A program made the translations under genes and the position numbers. From Endozoicomonas sp. 8E (GTDB lineage: Bacteria > Pseudomonadota > Gammaproteobacteria > Pseudomonadales > Endozoicomonadaceae), in contig NZ_CP120717.1 in NCBI RefSeq assembly GCF_032883915.1, positions 3,727,697 to 3,791,696 of the forward strand: DNA of 64,000 nucleotides, read 5' to 3'. The notes under the pieces were generated by a model. It was not told the origin of the DNA. It saw only the letters and a program-made list of their open reading frames with translations, and searched no databases. Of this stretch, positions 24,977 to 32,828 are shown one piece after another. Every line of letters starts with the position of its first letter. Positions within the stretch are counted from its first letter, which is position 1.

Positions 24977-26584
24977 TCAGGCCGGATCGTTATCAGCAGG
25001 CTGGCTCAGGCTGCTCTCACTATCACCCGGAGGCTTGCCACTCAAGTTCAGATGCAGCTTTTCAGCCAATTCATGTTTACGCATCAACTCCCACACTTTT
25101 ACCTGAGCCTGGTCAAAGTCAAAATTACCAGATGGCTCACATTGTGCTCTCTCGTCGGCATCTTGCCCTTTATTTCTCAGAGCCAGCAGCCGTGCTTCAG
25201 CAACACGGTAACGTCCAGCTGCTTGTTCACAAAGACTCAGGGTCAGGTCAAGGTTAGGAATAGTCGAAGCTCCGAATTCATTTAGCGAGTTTTTCGACCT
25301 TAGCACTTCCAGAATAGAGCAGGCTTGCGTCCTTTTTTCATAGGTCTGTTCTTTCAGCGAGCTTGCAAGCCCTATGATAATATTCTCGCATTCACTAAGA
25401 CTCAGCATGAGCGGGGCTTCGTTCAAGATGTCTCGGAATAATTCTTCCGCATGTCTGAAATTTTGTTTTTCCAGTTCTATGAAAGCTTCACGCATTCTAT
25501 CTTTAGCGGTAGTCATGTTTTTACTTGTTACAGGATCTGTTGTGAAATCTGCTCGATTGAATCCTTTCCTGACGTAGATTTGCACCTGCGTAGGATTTGA
25601 CAAAGTCCCTCGTAAAGGAATTTTATCAAGCAATTCATAGTGTTCTCTGAGAAACTCTATTGTCTCTTTTGACACAGAAAAAAAATGACCCTGTTGGTCA
25701 TCATCGTTGACAATAAGAAGAACAACCACTTTATTCAATGCTTCCGATTCAGTGTATTTTTTTACCAGAGGAAAGCTAATAGGATGCCCCGGCAAGTCAG
25801 GGAAACTCATAAATAATACTGAGTTCTTATCAAAAAATGAGGGAGTAATATCATCGCCCGTCAAATCTTTATCGTTTACCTTCAGAAAAGGAGAAAGAGC
25901 TTTTTCTGCTAAGCCATGATCTTCTTTATCGTAGAGACTTCTGCCAGGTGAATAGTCGTAAGGTCTCACAGTAAAGCCTGCCATGGCAAATAGCGCACTG
26001 TGATAACAAAAAGGCCCTGAGCCCGCATCAATGATAACATTGTCTTTTGGATCCAGATTTAAGTTGTCCTCCAAAAAACTGCGAACCTCATCAAACTCGG
26101 ACGGCAATAATGGAGCATATGTTACTATGTCCCCAGCTAAAAAAGCTTTAGGTTTAGCCATAAGCTTATGATATTTGATTAATCCAACTATTGAGTCTTC
26201 TGAAATATCGCAAATATCACGGCATTCACCCGGCCTGTTGCTAACCTCAAACTTCTTGCCGGGATGAGCTTCCGCCTTAAAGATTTCTTGCCAGTAAATA
26301 AGACCAATACTACTGACATCAACAAAATCCAGTTTTGGTTTGCGCTCAGCCGCTTTACAAGCATTTACATCGAAAGCAACTGCTCTGGAGGAAATTTCGA
26401 TCTCTTTTTGTCTTGCTGCAGGGGTGGGTGTGAAATCCGCTTGATTGATTCCAGATGGCTCACCGCTGACAGGCCTTACGGTTTTGCATGAGGCATTGCC
26501 ATAATTCTCATTAGCATCGCTTTTAGCACTATAGCCAGACTGGCTTGGTCCCGGATTACATGAGGTGTTAGTTAATCTGTCCAT
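24977..26584 (-). CDS. Candidate effector with methyltransferase-like glycine loop and helical repeat tail (535 aa)
   Basis: Unrecognised. The first 60 residues are polar and Ser/Pro/Asn-rich with no signal peptide. A Rossmann-like motif I is visible at about 182-203 (VIIDAGSGPFCYHSALFAMAG), with YDYSPG where the acidic second strand would be. This suggests an S-adenosylmethionine-dependent methyltransferase fold, though the later motifs are weak. From about residue 355 the protein is all-helical (REAFIELEKQNFRHAEELF, then SECENIIIGLASSLKEQ), resembling tetratricopeptide-type repeats. The C-terminus is acidic and Ser-rich. It has its own copy of the sigma-E-like element 39 bp upstream and lies directly upstream of the zinc-finger gene in the same orientation, so the two probably work in the same response. 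Confidence 0.75.
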   Translation of the reverse strand: MDRLTNTSCNPGPSQSGYSAKSDANENYGNASCKTVRPVSGEPSGINQADFTPTPAARQKEIEISSRAVAFDVNACKAAERKPKLDFVDVSSIGLIYWQEIFKAEAHPGKKFEVSNRPGECRDICDISEDSIVGLIKYHKLMAKPKAFLAGDIVTYAPLLPSEFDEVRSFLEDNLNLDPKDNVIIDAGSGPFCYHSALFAMAGFTVRPYDYSPGRSLYDKEDHGLAEKALSPFLKVNDKDLTGDDITPSFFDKNSVLFMSFPDLPGHPISFPLVKKYTESEALNKVVVLLIVNDDDQQGHFFSVSKETIEFLREHYELLDKIPLRGTLSNPTQVQIYVRKGFNRADFTTDPVTSKNMTTAKDRMREAFIELEKQNFRHAEELFRDILNEAPLMLSLSECENIIIGLASSLKEQTYEKRTQACSILEVLRSKNSLNEFGASTIPNLDLTLSLCEQAAGRYRVAEARLLALRNKGQDADERAQCEPSGNFDFDQAQVKVWELMRKHELAEKLHLNLSGKPPGDSESSLSQPADNDPA

Positions 26585-26623
26585 CGTTTTATTCTCTTGG
26601 CTTTATCCATGATGAAGGAAAGT

Positions 26624-26677
26624 TACCCTCTACGGGTACTTACGCTTGTTGACCAGTGAATAAAAAAAAAGTTCCAT
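26624..26677 (-). promoter_or_regulatory. Sigma-E-like promoter with TACCC/GGGTA dyad, copy B
   Basis: On the minus strand, ATGGAACTTTT is followed by TTCACTGGTCAAC, giving GGAACTT-N16-TCAAC, then AAGTACCCGTAGAGGGTAA. Spacing between each conserved block equals copy A exactly (6 nt before TTCACTGG, 7 nt between GGTCAA and AAGTACCC), although the spacer bases differ. The ATG of the 535-aa gene is 39 bp downstream. Confidence 0.6.
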
Positions 26678-26938
26678 ACAACAGAGGAAGAGGGTCTTGA
26701 ATCCTGAATAGTTCCAAGGAAAAAACATCTTACGTTAATCTGATGCAGACATGGTCAATGCCTCTGAATCAATCTTCGGATCATGTCTATATTTAACATA
26801 ATATATATTATGCGCAATCTATGATATCAAAAAACCGGCAATGTATGCCGACTATATAAACCTTAAACTTATTAACTACCACTCTCTGTTGCTTCCAGAA
26901 ATTCCTTAGCAATCTCTGTTTCAGTAACTTTGCCGATT
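26678..26938. other. Gene-free AT-rich gap with a perfect 16-bp palindrome
   Basis: No coding frame is convincing here. CATAATATATATTATG (26797-26812) is a perfect palindrome in a very AT-rich stretch. A short minus-strand frame just after the galU stop (about 26880-26936, ending EFLEATESGS) looks protein-like but has no start or family I can name. Confidence 0.5.
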
Positions 26939-27766
26939 CTACGCCTTATAGACATTCTCGTAGCAGAAATTAGTCGCTTCTATGTAACCCTCGATACTGC
27001 CACAGTCAAAGCGTGTACCCTCAAACTTATAGGCGAGAACCAAACCGGCCTTACACTGTTCACGCAGAGCGTCTGTGATCTGGATCTCACCATTACTGCC
27101 CGGAGGTGTTTCTCTGAGGATGTCGAAGATATCCGGCGTTAAAATATAGCGACCAATAATAGCCATGTTGCTGGGCGCTTCACCTTGAGCCGGTTTTTCT
27201 ACCATATCTTCAACACGGTATAGCCCTGGCTTGATCATTTCACCACTGATAACCCCGTACTTGTAGGCCTCTTCGGCAGGCACTTCCTCAATAGCGACAA
27301 TACTGCAACGGAACTGTTTGTACAGTTTAACCATCTGGGACAGAATACCTTTTCCATCAAGGTTGATACAGAGGTCGTCGGCTAAGACGACAGCGAACGG
27401 CTCATCTCCGATCAGGGTTTCTCCGGTCAGAATGGCATGACCCAGTCCTTTCATTTCACGCTGACGTGTATAGGAGAACGTACATTCGTCCATCAAACCC
27501 CGAATGCCCGAAAGGGTTTGTTCCCTGGCTGTTCCCTGAATCTGATGTTCCAGCTCATAATTTATATCAAAATGGTCGTCCAAAGCCCGTTTACCCCGTC
27601 CTGTAACGATGCAAATCTGATGCAAACCACCTTGCAGCGCTTCGTCAACGCCGTACTCAATAAGGGGTTTGTTTACGATGGGCATCATTTCCTTGGGCAT
27701 CGATTTGGTCGCAGGCAGAAAGCGTGTCCCGTAACCGGCAGCAGGAAAAAGGCATTTTTTGATCAT
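26939..27766 (-). CDS. galU: UTP-glucose-1-phosphate uridylyltransferase
   Basis: A 275-residue nucleotidyltransferase making UDP-glucose from UTP and glucose-1-phosphate, feeding surface polysaccharide and trehalose/galactose metabolism. The signature GYGTRFLPATKSMPKEM appears at the N-terminus, then VEDMVEKPAQGEAPSNM and the sugar-binding GEIQITDAL. It ends FDCGSIEGYIEATNFCYENV as in other GalU proteins, with the C-terminal tail a few residues shorter than in Pseudomonas. It stands alone, divergent from the MarR-like gene. Confidence 0.95.
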   Translation of the reverse strand: MIKKCLFPAAGYGTRFLPATKSMPKEMMPIVNKPLIEYGVDEALQGGLHQICIVTGRGKRALDDHFDINYELEHQIQGTAREQTLSGIRGLMDECTFSYTRQREMKGLGHAILTGETLIGDEPFAVVLADDLCINLDGKGILSQMVKLYKQFRCSIVAIEEVPAEEAYKYGVISGEMIKPGLYRVEDMVEKPAQGEAPSNMAIIGRYILTPDIFDILRETPPGSNGEIQITDALREQCKAGLVLAYKFEGTRFDCGSIEGYIEATNFCYENVYKA

Positions 27767-28000
27767 GGGTTAATAGTAGCCTTACTTGTTTCAAAGCGTA
27801 ACAGCTATGTCACCTTTGTATTAAAATAGACGACCTGACTCTTAAAATTTGCCAGATCAGTATAAAACTGTCTAATATTTGTTCTGGTACCTCTGTTGTT
27901 GCACCCGTTGTGCAGTATGCTTTAGAGGCCGAAACACAAGAAGTATACGACGCCTTAAGCTCACAGCGTACCCATAACCTAACTTAAAGGTAGATTAATA

Positions 28001-28330
28001 ATGACATTAAAAGGTCTGATTAAACTTACCCACCTGCTTCAGGAATACCCACTGACCATTATCCAGTGGCAGATCCTGCTGGTAGTGGCTGAGAATCCTG
28101 GCGAAACCATAACTGACCTGGTGAATGCTGAAAAACTGACCTGCGGCACACCCAGCGATATTGCTGTCAGTGTGAAGCGTTTGGGCGAAGGCCGTCATGA
28201 CCGTCCTGGTCTGGGTCTGATTAAAAAGGCTCAACATGAGGATGACGGTCGTTATTTCAAACTGACCTTAACCCCCAAAGGTAAGAAGCTGGTCGAAAAA
28301 GTAAAATCCAAAGCTCGCTATATTAAGTGA
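28001..28330 (+). CDS. MarR-like winged-helix regulator
   Basis: A 109-residue cytoplasmic protein with a winged helix-turn-helix resembling MarR: PLTIIQWQILLVVAENPGE leads into the helix-turn-helix (TITDLVNAEKLTCGTPSDIA, SVKRLGEG), then the wing LGLIKKAQHEDDGRYFKLTL and TPKGKKLVEKV. It is shorter than full MarR proteins (about 140), lacking part of the N-terminal dimerisation helix. It probably represses or activates a nearby promoter; the target is unknown. The start has the ribosome site TAAAGG. A small dyad TGCAC-N5-GTGCA upstream (about 27899-27913) could be an autoregulatory site. Confidence 0.8.
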   Translation: MTLKGLIKLTHLLQEYPLTIIQWQILLVVAENPGETITDLVNAEKLTCGTPSDIAVSVKRLGEGRHDRPGLGLIKKAQHEDDGRYFKLTLTPKGKKLVEKVKSKARYIK

Positions 28331-28340
28331 CCCTCCTTTT

Positions 28341-28398
28341 GGGCTCAGGAATGCTGCTAACGGGTATATTAGCAAGTACGTCTTTCCAGCTTGAGCCC
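28341..28398 (+). terminator. Branched hairpin after the MarR-like gene
   Basis: GGGCTCA (28341-28347) pairs with TGAGCCC (28392-28398) around an inner hairpin TGCTAA / TTAGCA (28355-28360 with 28369-28374). TTATTTC follows the outer arm. It may be a terminator for the MarR-like transcript. Confidence 0.5.
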
Positions 28399-28521
28399 TT
28401 ATTTCGGTTTATATTGCGCCCGACTCCAATGGTTGCACCGGACGCAGTCTTGTACCTGCTGTGGGACTGTTACAAGTCACTCTTCAGATAGCCCCGAACA
28501 AGGAATTGTTAAAAGGGTAAA

Positions 28522-28824
28522 TTATTTCGGTTTTGCTACCCAGGCTGTGCACCAACCACCCTCCTCTACGCTGCGACCGGCAAAAAGTGTGCAGCCATTA
28601 TTTTTACTAGCCTCAAAGAACATGCAGTTTTTGCAGATCTCCCCTTCCTTATATTTTGGATTGCCCTTGGCCTCAGAAGCATTCTTCACGTAGTTGAGAG
28701 CTTTTGCCTGTGGATCGTCTTCCTGGACTTCACCAGCGGCTGCCGGTTCGGCAACAGTATCCATTGCAACCAGTGGGATTAAGCTGCAGGCCAACCCAAG
28801 CTGCATAAACTTTCTTCTATCCAT
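28522..28824 (-). CDS. High-potential iron-sulfur protein (HiPIP), Tat-exported
   Basis: 100 residues. The N-terminus has a twin-arginine signal (DRRKFMQLGLACSLIPLVA), so the folded cluster-bearing protein is sent to the periplasm. The four 4Fe-4S ligands are C64 and C67 (ICKNC), C78 (NNGC) and C92 (GGWC), with the spacing expected of HiPIP. It carries single electrons at high potential, typically to an oxidase or reductase. It is monocistronic; its promoter shares the gap with the palindromes in front of the KfrA-like gene, from which it is divergent. Confidence 0.92.
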   Translation of the reverse strand: MDRRKFMQLGLACSLIPLVAMDTVAEPAAAGEVQEDDPQAKALNYVKNASEAKGNPKYKEGEICKNCMFFEASKNNGCTLFAGRSVEEGGWCTAWVAKPK

Positions 28825-28915
28825 TTTCAGTCCTCATCGTATGTCATTCATCAGAATTGTTTTGTACGCATTCGAATTTAAAGCAGATCTTTAGAATTTT
28901 CGCAAAAACCATTAC

Positions 28916-28947
28916 TTACTACCGGTAAGATCAGTTACCGGTAGTAA
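28916..28947. promoter_or_regulatory. Perfect 13-bp inverted repeat upstream of the KfrA-like gene
   Basis: TTACTACCGGTAA (28916-28928), spacer GATCAG, then TTACCGGTAGTAA (28935-28947); every arm base pairs. Each arm contains TACCGGTA, itself a palindrome. It could be an operator for the KfrA-like protein or a binding or crossover site for the tyrosine recombinase. Confidence 0.8.
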
Positions 28948-28959
28948 ATAAAAATCTTC

Positions 28960-29003
28960 AATACTGTTAATACCAGTATTATAATACTGGTACTAACAGT
29001 ATT
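28960..29003. promoter_or_regulatory. 44-bp near-perfect palindrome centred on a TATAAT box
   Basis: A dyad centred between 28981 and 28982 with a single mismatched pair (28970/28993). Arms are AATACTGTTA and TAACAGTATT outside, TACCAGTAT and ATACTGGTA inside. TATAAT (28980-28985) sits at the centre as a probable -10 box, with TTCAAT (28957-28962) 17 bp before it. The palindrome ends 17 bp before the start codon at 29021, so a protein bound here would block transcription of the downstream pair. Confidence 0.8.
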
Positions 29004-29020
29004 TCTTCGAGCAAAAAATC

Positions 29021-30106
29021 ATGGATAACAAAGCCAATAGCGAGAATCAGAAGGAAATTCAGCGCAGAGAGCTGGTTTTCAGAGTCCTGGACGACCTCAA
29101 GACCAGAGGTGAACGAATTAATGCCGATAAACTCGCCCGCATTGCCCAAATGGGGAAACAAACGGTTTTGCCCTATTACAATGAGTGGCGCTTTCTGGAT
29201 GACGCCCAGAAAGAAGCAAATGAAGCGCTACCTGATGATCTCGTGCGTGTTCTGAAACGCTCTCTTATCCAATGGAAGCATGATGCAACCGCCTCGCAGC
29301 GTGACTTTGAAGATCAGGCCAATCAGGAAATTGACGAGCTGCAACAGCTAGTCCAACAGCTCTCTGAAGAAAGACTGGACCTGAAACACCAACTGGAGCA
29401 ATTAGCGGCTGAAAATAAGTTGTTACAAGAAAATGGAGAGAAGCTGATTCAGCAACAGTCAGAGCATGAGAAAAGCATTATTCAGTTGAAGGAACAGCTA
29501 AACGGAGAGATCGAAAAAAACAAAAAGCTTGAGGAAATTCTTGCTTCCAATAAAAAAGAGCATACTGATGCCCTCGCCTCTCTGGAGACTAAGCTCGACA
29601 GTCAGTACCAGGCACAAATCAACCACTGGATCAAAACCGTCGACAGTGAGCGTCGGCTAAGAACGGATATTGAATCAAAGCTAGAGCAACAGAAAGAGTC
29701 CGGACTGGCTGTCGAGAAAGCGCACAATGAAATTCAATATCGACTGGAAGCCAAGTCTAAAGCCCATTTGGAAGCCTGCGAAGAGAGGAATCATTACAAA
29801 GCCATTGTCAAAGAATCAGATTTAGAGCTTCAAGCTATCAAAGAGCTGACACTGCTTTTGAACCTTCCTGTTGAGGCGATTACCAGCGCAGTGCGACAGC
29901 TCATGGATACAGAACAAAAAGCCCGACATAACCAGGATGTCATCAAAGAGTCCAGAAGGCATCAAGCTGGCCTTGAGCAAAAAAATAGGGAGCTACAGGA
30001 AGAACTTGATTCAAAAAAAGCACTGGAGCGCGAAGTTGAACGACTTAAAGGCTATAACGATGCTCTAAAGCTGTCTATTGAACAAAGTAAAGAGAGCAGG
30101 CAATGA
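29021..30106 (+). CDS. KfrA_N-type DNA-binding protein with long coiled coil
   Basis: 361 residues. The first 95 form a KfrA_N-type helical DNA-binding domain (RRELVFRVLDDLKTRGERIN, LARIAQMGKQTVLPYYNEWR). From about residue 100 to the end it is one long coiled coil full of Glu/Gln/Lys/Leu heptads. Plasmid KfrA proteins bind palindromes in their own promoter, repress it and form filamentous arrays. The TnpT accessory protein of Tn4651-type transposons may be similar and works with a tyrosine recombinase. Here the gene follows two strong palindromes and its last codons overlap the recombinase start (ATGA), so autoregulation and joint action with the recombinase are likely. The ribosome site is weak. 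Confidence 0.85.
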   Translation: MDNKANSENQKEIQRRELVFRVLDDLKTRGERINADKLARIAQMGKQTVLPYYNEWRFLDDAQKEANEALPDDLVRVLKRSLIQWKHDATASQRDFEDQANQEIDELQQLVQQLSEERLDLKHQLEQLAAENKLLQENGEKLIQQQSEHEKSIIQLKEQLNGEIEKNKKLEEILASNKKEHTDALASLETKLDSQYQAQINHWIKTVDSERRLRTDIESKLEQQKESGLAVEKAHNEIQYRLEAKSKAHLEACEERNHYKAIVKESDLELQAIKELTLLLNLPVEAITSAVRQLMDTEQKARHNQDVIKESRRHQAGLEQKNRELQEELDSKKALEREVERLKGYNDALKLSIEQSKESRQ

Positions 30107-31245
30107 GTTTACCAGCGCTCTCAAAACTTCTGCTACTTCCCGGGGGCGACCATCCGCACCATCAGTCCGACTTATCGTCGTTAAATACTGATATGACCGG
30201 CGCTGTCAATGACAGTGAGATTCTTACTTTGTTTCTAAACAAATCTGCAGCCCGTTCTGGCGAAACGCTCAGGCGCTATGAAAGAGAAATCTTGCGTTTC
30301 AGCGCCTGGTTGTACCAGGATATGGGGGCAACTTATAAAGAAGTTCGGCTAAAGCATCTTCAGATGTATCTTCATCATCTACAAAATCTGCCAGATCGCT
30401 GGTTAAAGAAAGGTATTCTCCCCGGACAACCAGAAAGAATACTGTTTAAGGCACCTATCAAGCCTGGAAAAAGCACTGATCAGATCATAGACGTACTCTC
30501 ATCTTTCTTTTCTTTTCTGGAGAAAAATCGATACACACCGGGCAACCCCGCTGTTTCATTGGTTCGTTCCGGCGAAAAGCTCGCCAGAGGCACCTCTATT
30601 GTCCGCTTCTTTCATGAAGAAGAATGGCAACATTTACTGAACTGCCTTGAGCTGCACAGGCAAAGTGAGCGCATCTCTGAATCAGAGTCAGCAAGAACAC
30701 GCTACATCATTATGTTGGGCTACGGTCTCGGACTTCGAGAGTCTGAACTGACCGGACATAGCTGTAATGATATTCATCCAGATATTGAAGGCGGCTATTT
30801 TCTCAGTATTCTGGGGAAGGGTCGAAAACGTCGTCAGCTGCCACTGAATAACAAGCTTATTGAAGAGATCAAGGCGTTCAGGCAAAGGTTTCACTATGAA
30901 GGCCTTTTGGGGGACGACTTTCCATTAGCTCCCAGAACACGCAAAATTCAGGGCAAAATAGGCGGACTTTCCTCCAGAGGTTTACGTTTCTGGTGGCAGA
31001 GCTTTATGGACTTCTGCGCTTCTCAATCAAACGGGATGGCTGTCAGTAACAGCCTGCGGGCAAGTCGATTCAAGGCTATGCCTTTCCATGCTCTGCGACA
31101 TACTGCATTGACACACCTTGCTCGTCAGATGGACATAGAAGATCTGGCCATTTTTGCAGGTCATGACTCGATCAACACCACCAGCCAGTATTACCACACT
31201 GAGGCCAGGAGATTGAAGCAAATGACTGAAACCCATTTTCTCTGA
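30103..31245 (+). CDS. Tyrosine recombinase / site-specific integrase
   Basis: 380 residues. A SAM-like core-binding domain (about 35-150) is followed by the catalytic domain. Active-site residues are all present: R212 in GLGLRESEL, K239 in LGKGRKRRQLP, H329 and R332 in FHALRHTALTHLA, H354 in AGHDSINTT and nucleophile Y363 (or Y364) in SQYYHTEAR. It should therefore be catalytically competent for strand exchange. It overlaps the KfrA-like gene by 4 bp and is translationally coupled to it, an arrangement reminiscent of TnpT/TnpS cointegrate-resolution modules although those are, to my knowledge, divergent. No transposase or excisionase is adjacent. The pair of palindromes upstream is the obvious candidate site. 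Confidence 0.92.
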   Translation: MSLPALSKLLLLPGGDHPHHQSDLSSLNTDMTGAVNDSEILTLFLNKSAARSGETLRRYEREILRFSAWLYQDMGATYKEVRLKHLQMYLHHLQNLPDRWLKKGILPGQPERILFKAPIKPGKSTDQIIDVLSSFFSFLEKNRYTPGNPAVSLVRSGEKLARGTSIVRFFHEEEWQHLLNCLELHRQSERISESESARTRYIIMLGYGLGLRESELTGHSCNDIHPDIEGGYFLSILGKGRKRRQLPLNNKLIEEIKAFRQRFHYEGLLGDDFPLAPRTRKIQGKIGGLSSRGLRFWWQSFMDFCASQSNGMAVSNSLRASRFKAMPFHALRHTALTHLARQMDIEDLAIFAGHDSINTTSQYYHTEARRLKQMTETHFL

Positions 31246-31312
31246 ATCATCAACAGCTTTAACCTGCTCCTGCTAAAGTTATTGAGTAAGCATCACATGG
31301 CCAGGGAAGGAC

Positions 31313-32335
31313 ATGAATTTCTGCAAGAGCTGTCGAAAGCCAATCCACGGAAATGGTCTGGAAGCCCTTGGTAGTCATTGGCACACGCATTGTTTTAACT
31401 GTCGAACCTGCAAAAAGTCGTTATTAAACAAATCGTTTGTTGGCTTTAATGGCCGCCCTTTTCATCCAAGATGCCTGAAATGCCCCGGATGCCGGAAGAC
31501 CATCAAAGACAAATACGTAGAAAACGATGGCATGCCTTGGCATCTGGACTGCTACCTGAAGCAGCATCATCCGCCCTGTGCTGTCTGCCGCAGACCCCTC
31601 GGTGAACAATATTTGATGGATTTTTGGGGTAATACCTTCTGCGAAACCCATCAGGACTATACCAATTGTTCAAGTTGCGGCCGCATAGTCTGCAAAAACA
31701 TCACCGATGGCGGCATGTCTTTCCCGGATGGGCTGGTGATCTGCAACCTCTGCAATCTTCACGGTGTAGTTTCTCAGGAAGAAGGAGACAGAATCATGGA
31801 GCAGATGCGCTCTGCCCTCTCTTCTGTAGGATTGAATTTGCACCAATCCAAAACCCCCCTGACACTGTGCGGCCGTGATGAACTCAGGGAAGCCAGTCGG
31901 CATAACTTTCATAATGAAAGGCCAATACTGGGTCTGGCACGATGGAGTATCTCTACGACAGCGAATGGTCAGGTCATAGCCCGAGAGTTCAACGATATTC
32001 TGATCCAGAGGCATCTACCAGAAGAACATTTCCGAACCGTAGCCATCCATGAATTAACCCATGCCTGGTTCTTCTACAACAACTATCGCGACCTGCCACT
32101 GGAGGTTGAAGAAGGCATGTGCGTCATGATGGAGTATATCTGGTTGAAAAACCAAGATACAAAAGACGCAGAATTCCGCAGAGCAGCGATAGAAAACAGT
32201 GACGATCCTGTTTACGGCCTCGGCTTCAAGAAGGCCAGGGCTTCCCTGAAATTAATGCCCTTGAAAACCCTGCTGCAATTTATCAAGGAACGGAGAGAAT
32301 TCCCAAGCCGCTGGAGTGCTTTCTTTTATCACTGA
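31313..32335 (+). CDS. DA1-like LIM-domain metallopeptidase
   Basis: 340 residues resembling the eukaryotic ubiquitin-activated peptidase DA1. A canonical LIM domain has C4, C7, H24, C27, C30, C33, H51 and C54. A second LIM-like unit follows (C57, C60, H77, C80, C89, C92, C110, H113), then another CxxC pair (C119/C122, C144/C147). The C-terminal half carries the gluzincin motif H246-E-L-T-H250 with VEEGM (Glu266/267) about 16 residues on, as in plant DA1 (HEMMH, VEEGIC), and ends with DDPVYGLGFKKAR like the DA1 tail SPVYGDGF. There is no signal peptide. AGGGAAGGAC precedes the ATG. It lies 67 bp after the recombinase, same strand, so it may be cargo or an independent gene. Confidence 0.88.
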   Translation: MNFCKSCRKPIHGNGLEALGSHWHTHCFNCRTCKKSLLNKSFVGFNGRPFHPRCLKCPGCRKTIKDKYVENDGMPWHLDCYLKQHHPPCAVCRRPLGEQYLMDFWGNTFCETHQDYTNCSSCGRIVCKNITDGGMSFPDGLVICNLCNLHGVVSQEEGDRIMEQMRSALSSVGLNLHQSKTPLTLCGRDELREASRHNFHNERPILGLARWSISTTANGQVIAREFNDILIQRHLPEEHFRTVAIHELTHAWFFYNNYRDLPLEVEEGMCVMMEYIWLKNQDTKDAEFRRAAIENSDDPVYGLGFKKARASLKLMPLKTLLQFIKERREFPSRWSAFFYH

Positions 32336-32463
32336 ATTGGCGACTAACACCTCTTGAACTCATCATAAGCCTGGAAAATAGATAAGTGGCCGACCTGTTC
32401 TGGCACCAAAGCTCCATGCATTTTTGTCCGGGGTGAAAGATTAGATCCTCTTGAAAGAGGGAA

Positions 32464-32537
32464 TGGAGGCGAGTACCGGAGTCGAACCGGTCTAAATGGA
32501 GTTGCAGTCCACTGCATAACCGCTTTGCTAACTCGCC
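32464..32537 (-). tRNA. tRNA-Cys (anticodon GCA)
   Basis: The minus strand reads GGCGAGT from 32537 and pairs with ACTCGCC before the encoded CCA end at 32464-32466. The anticodon loop CTGCAAC gives GCA. The D-loop (AGCAAAGCGGTTATGC) and T-arm GGTTCGACTCCGG fit. Length is 74 nt. The weak hairpin CCTCTT / AAGAGG (about 32446-32459) lies just downstream. The tRNA's 3' end faces the DA1-like gene and the recombinase. Confidence 0.95.
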
Positions 32538-32828
32538 TTTTTGGATCGATTTTCAGATAAAAAAAGTCTTTAAAACCAACAACTTCCAAAATCTGGCGTT
32601 ATTCTATGAGAGATCACACCAAATGACAATGCTTTTTTAAAGCAATATTTGAACCCGACATTAGATTCGCTCATTACACATCAGGATAAGAGTTGGGTGT
32701 ATCCAAAACTATCGTTTCACAGCTAATCTGATATCGGTTACCCTCGACGCGCTGTGTACAATTCGTACTGATAAACGTCTGGCTATGAATCAAACCAGGC
32801 GACAATAACCATAAGTTGACAAAGCGGC

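Noticed and set aside
32464-32537. tRNA-Cys as a proven attachment site
   Set aside because: No second copy of the tRNA 3' end was found to the left within this window.
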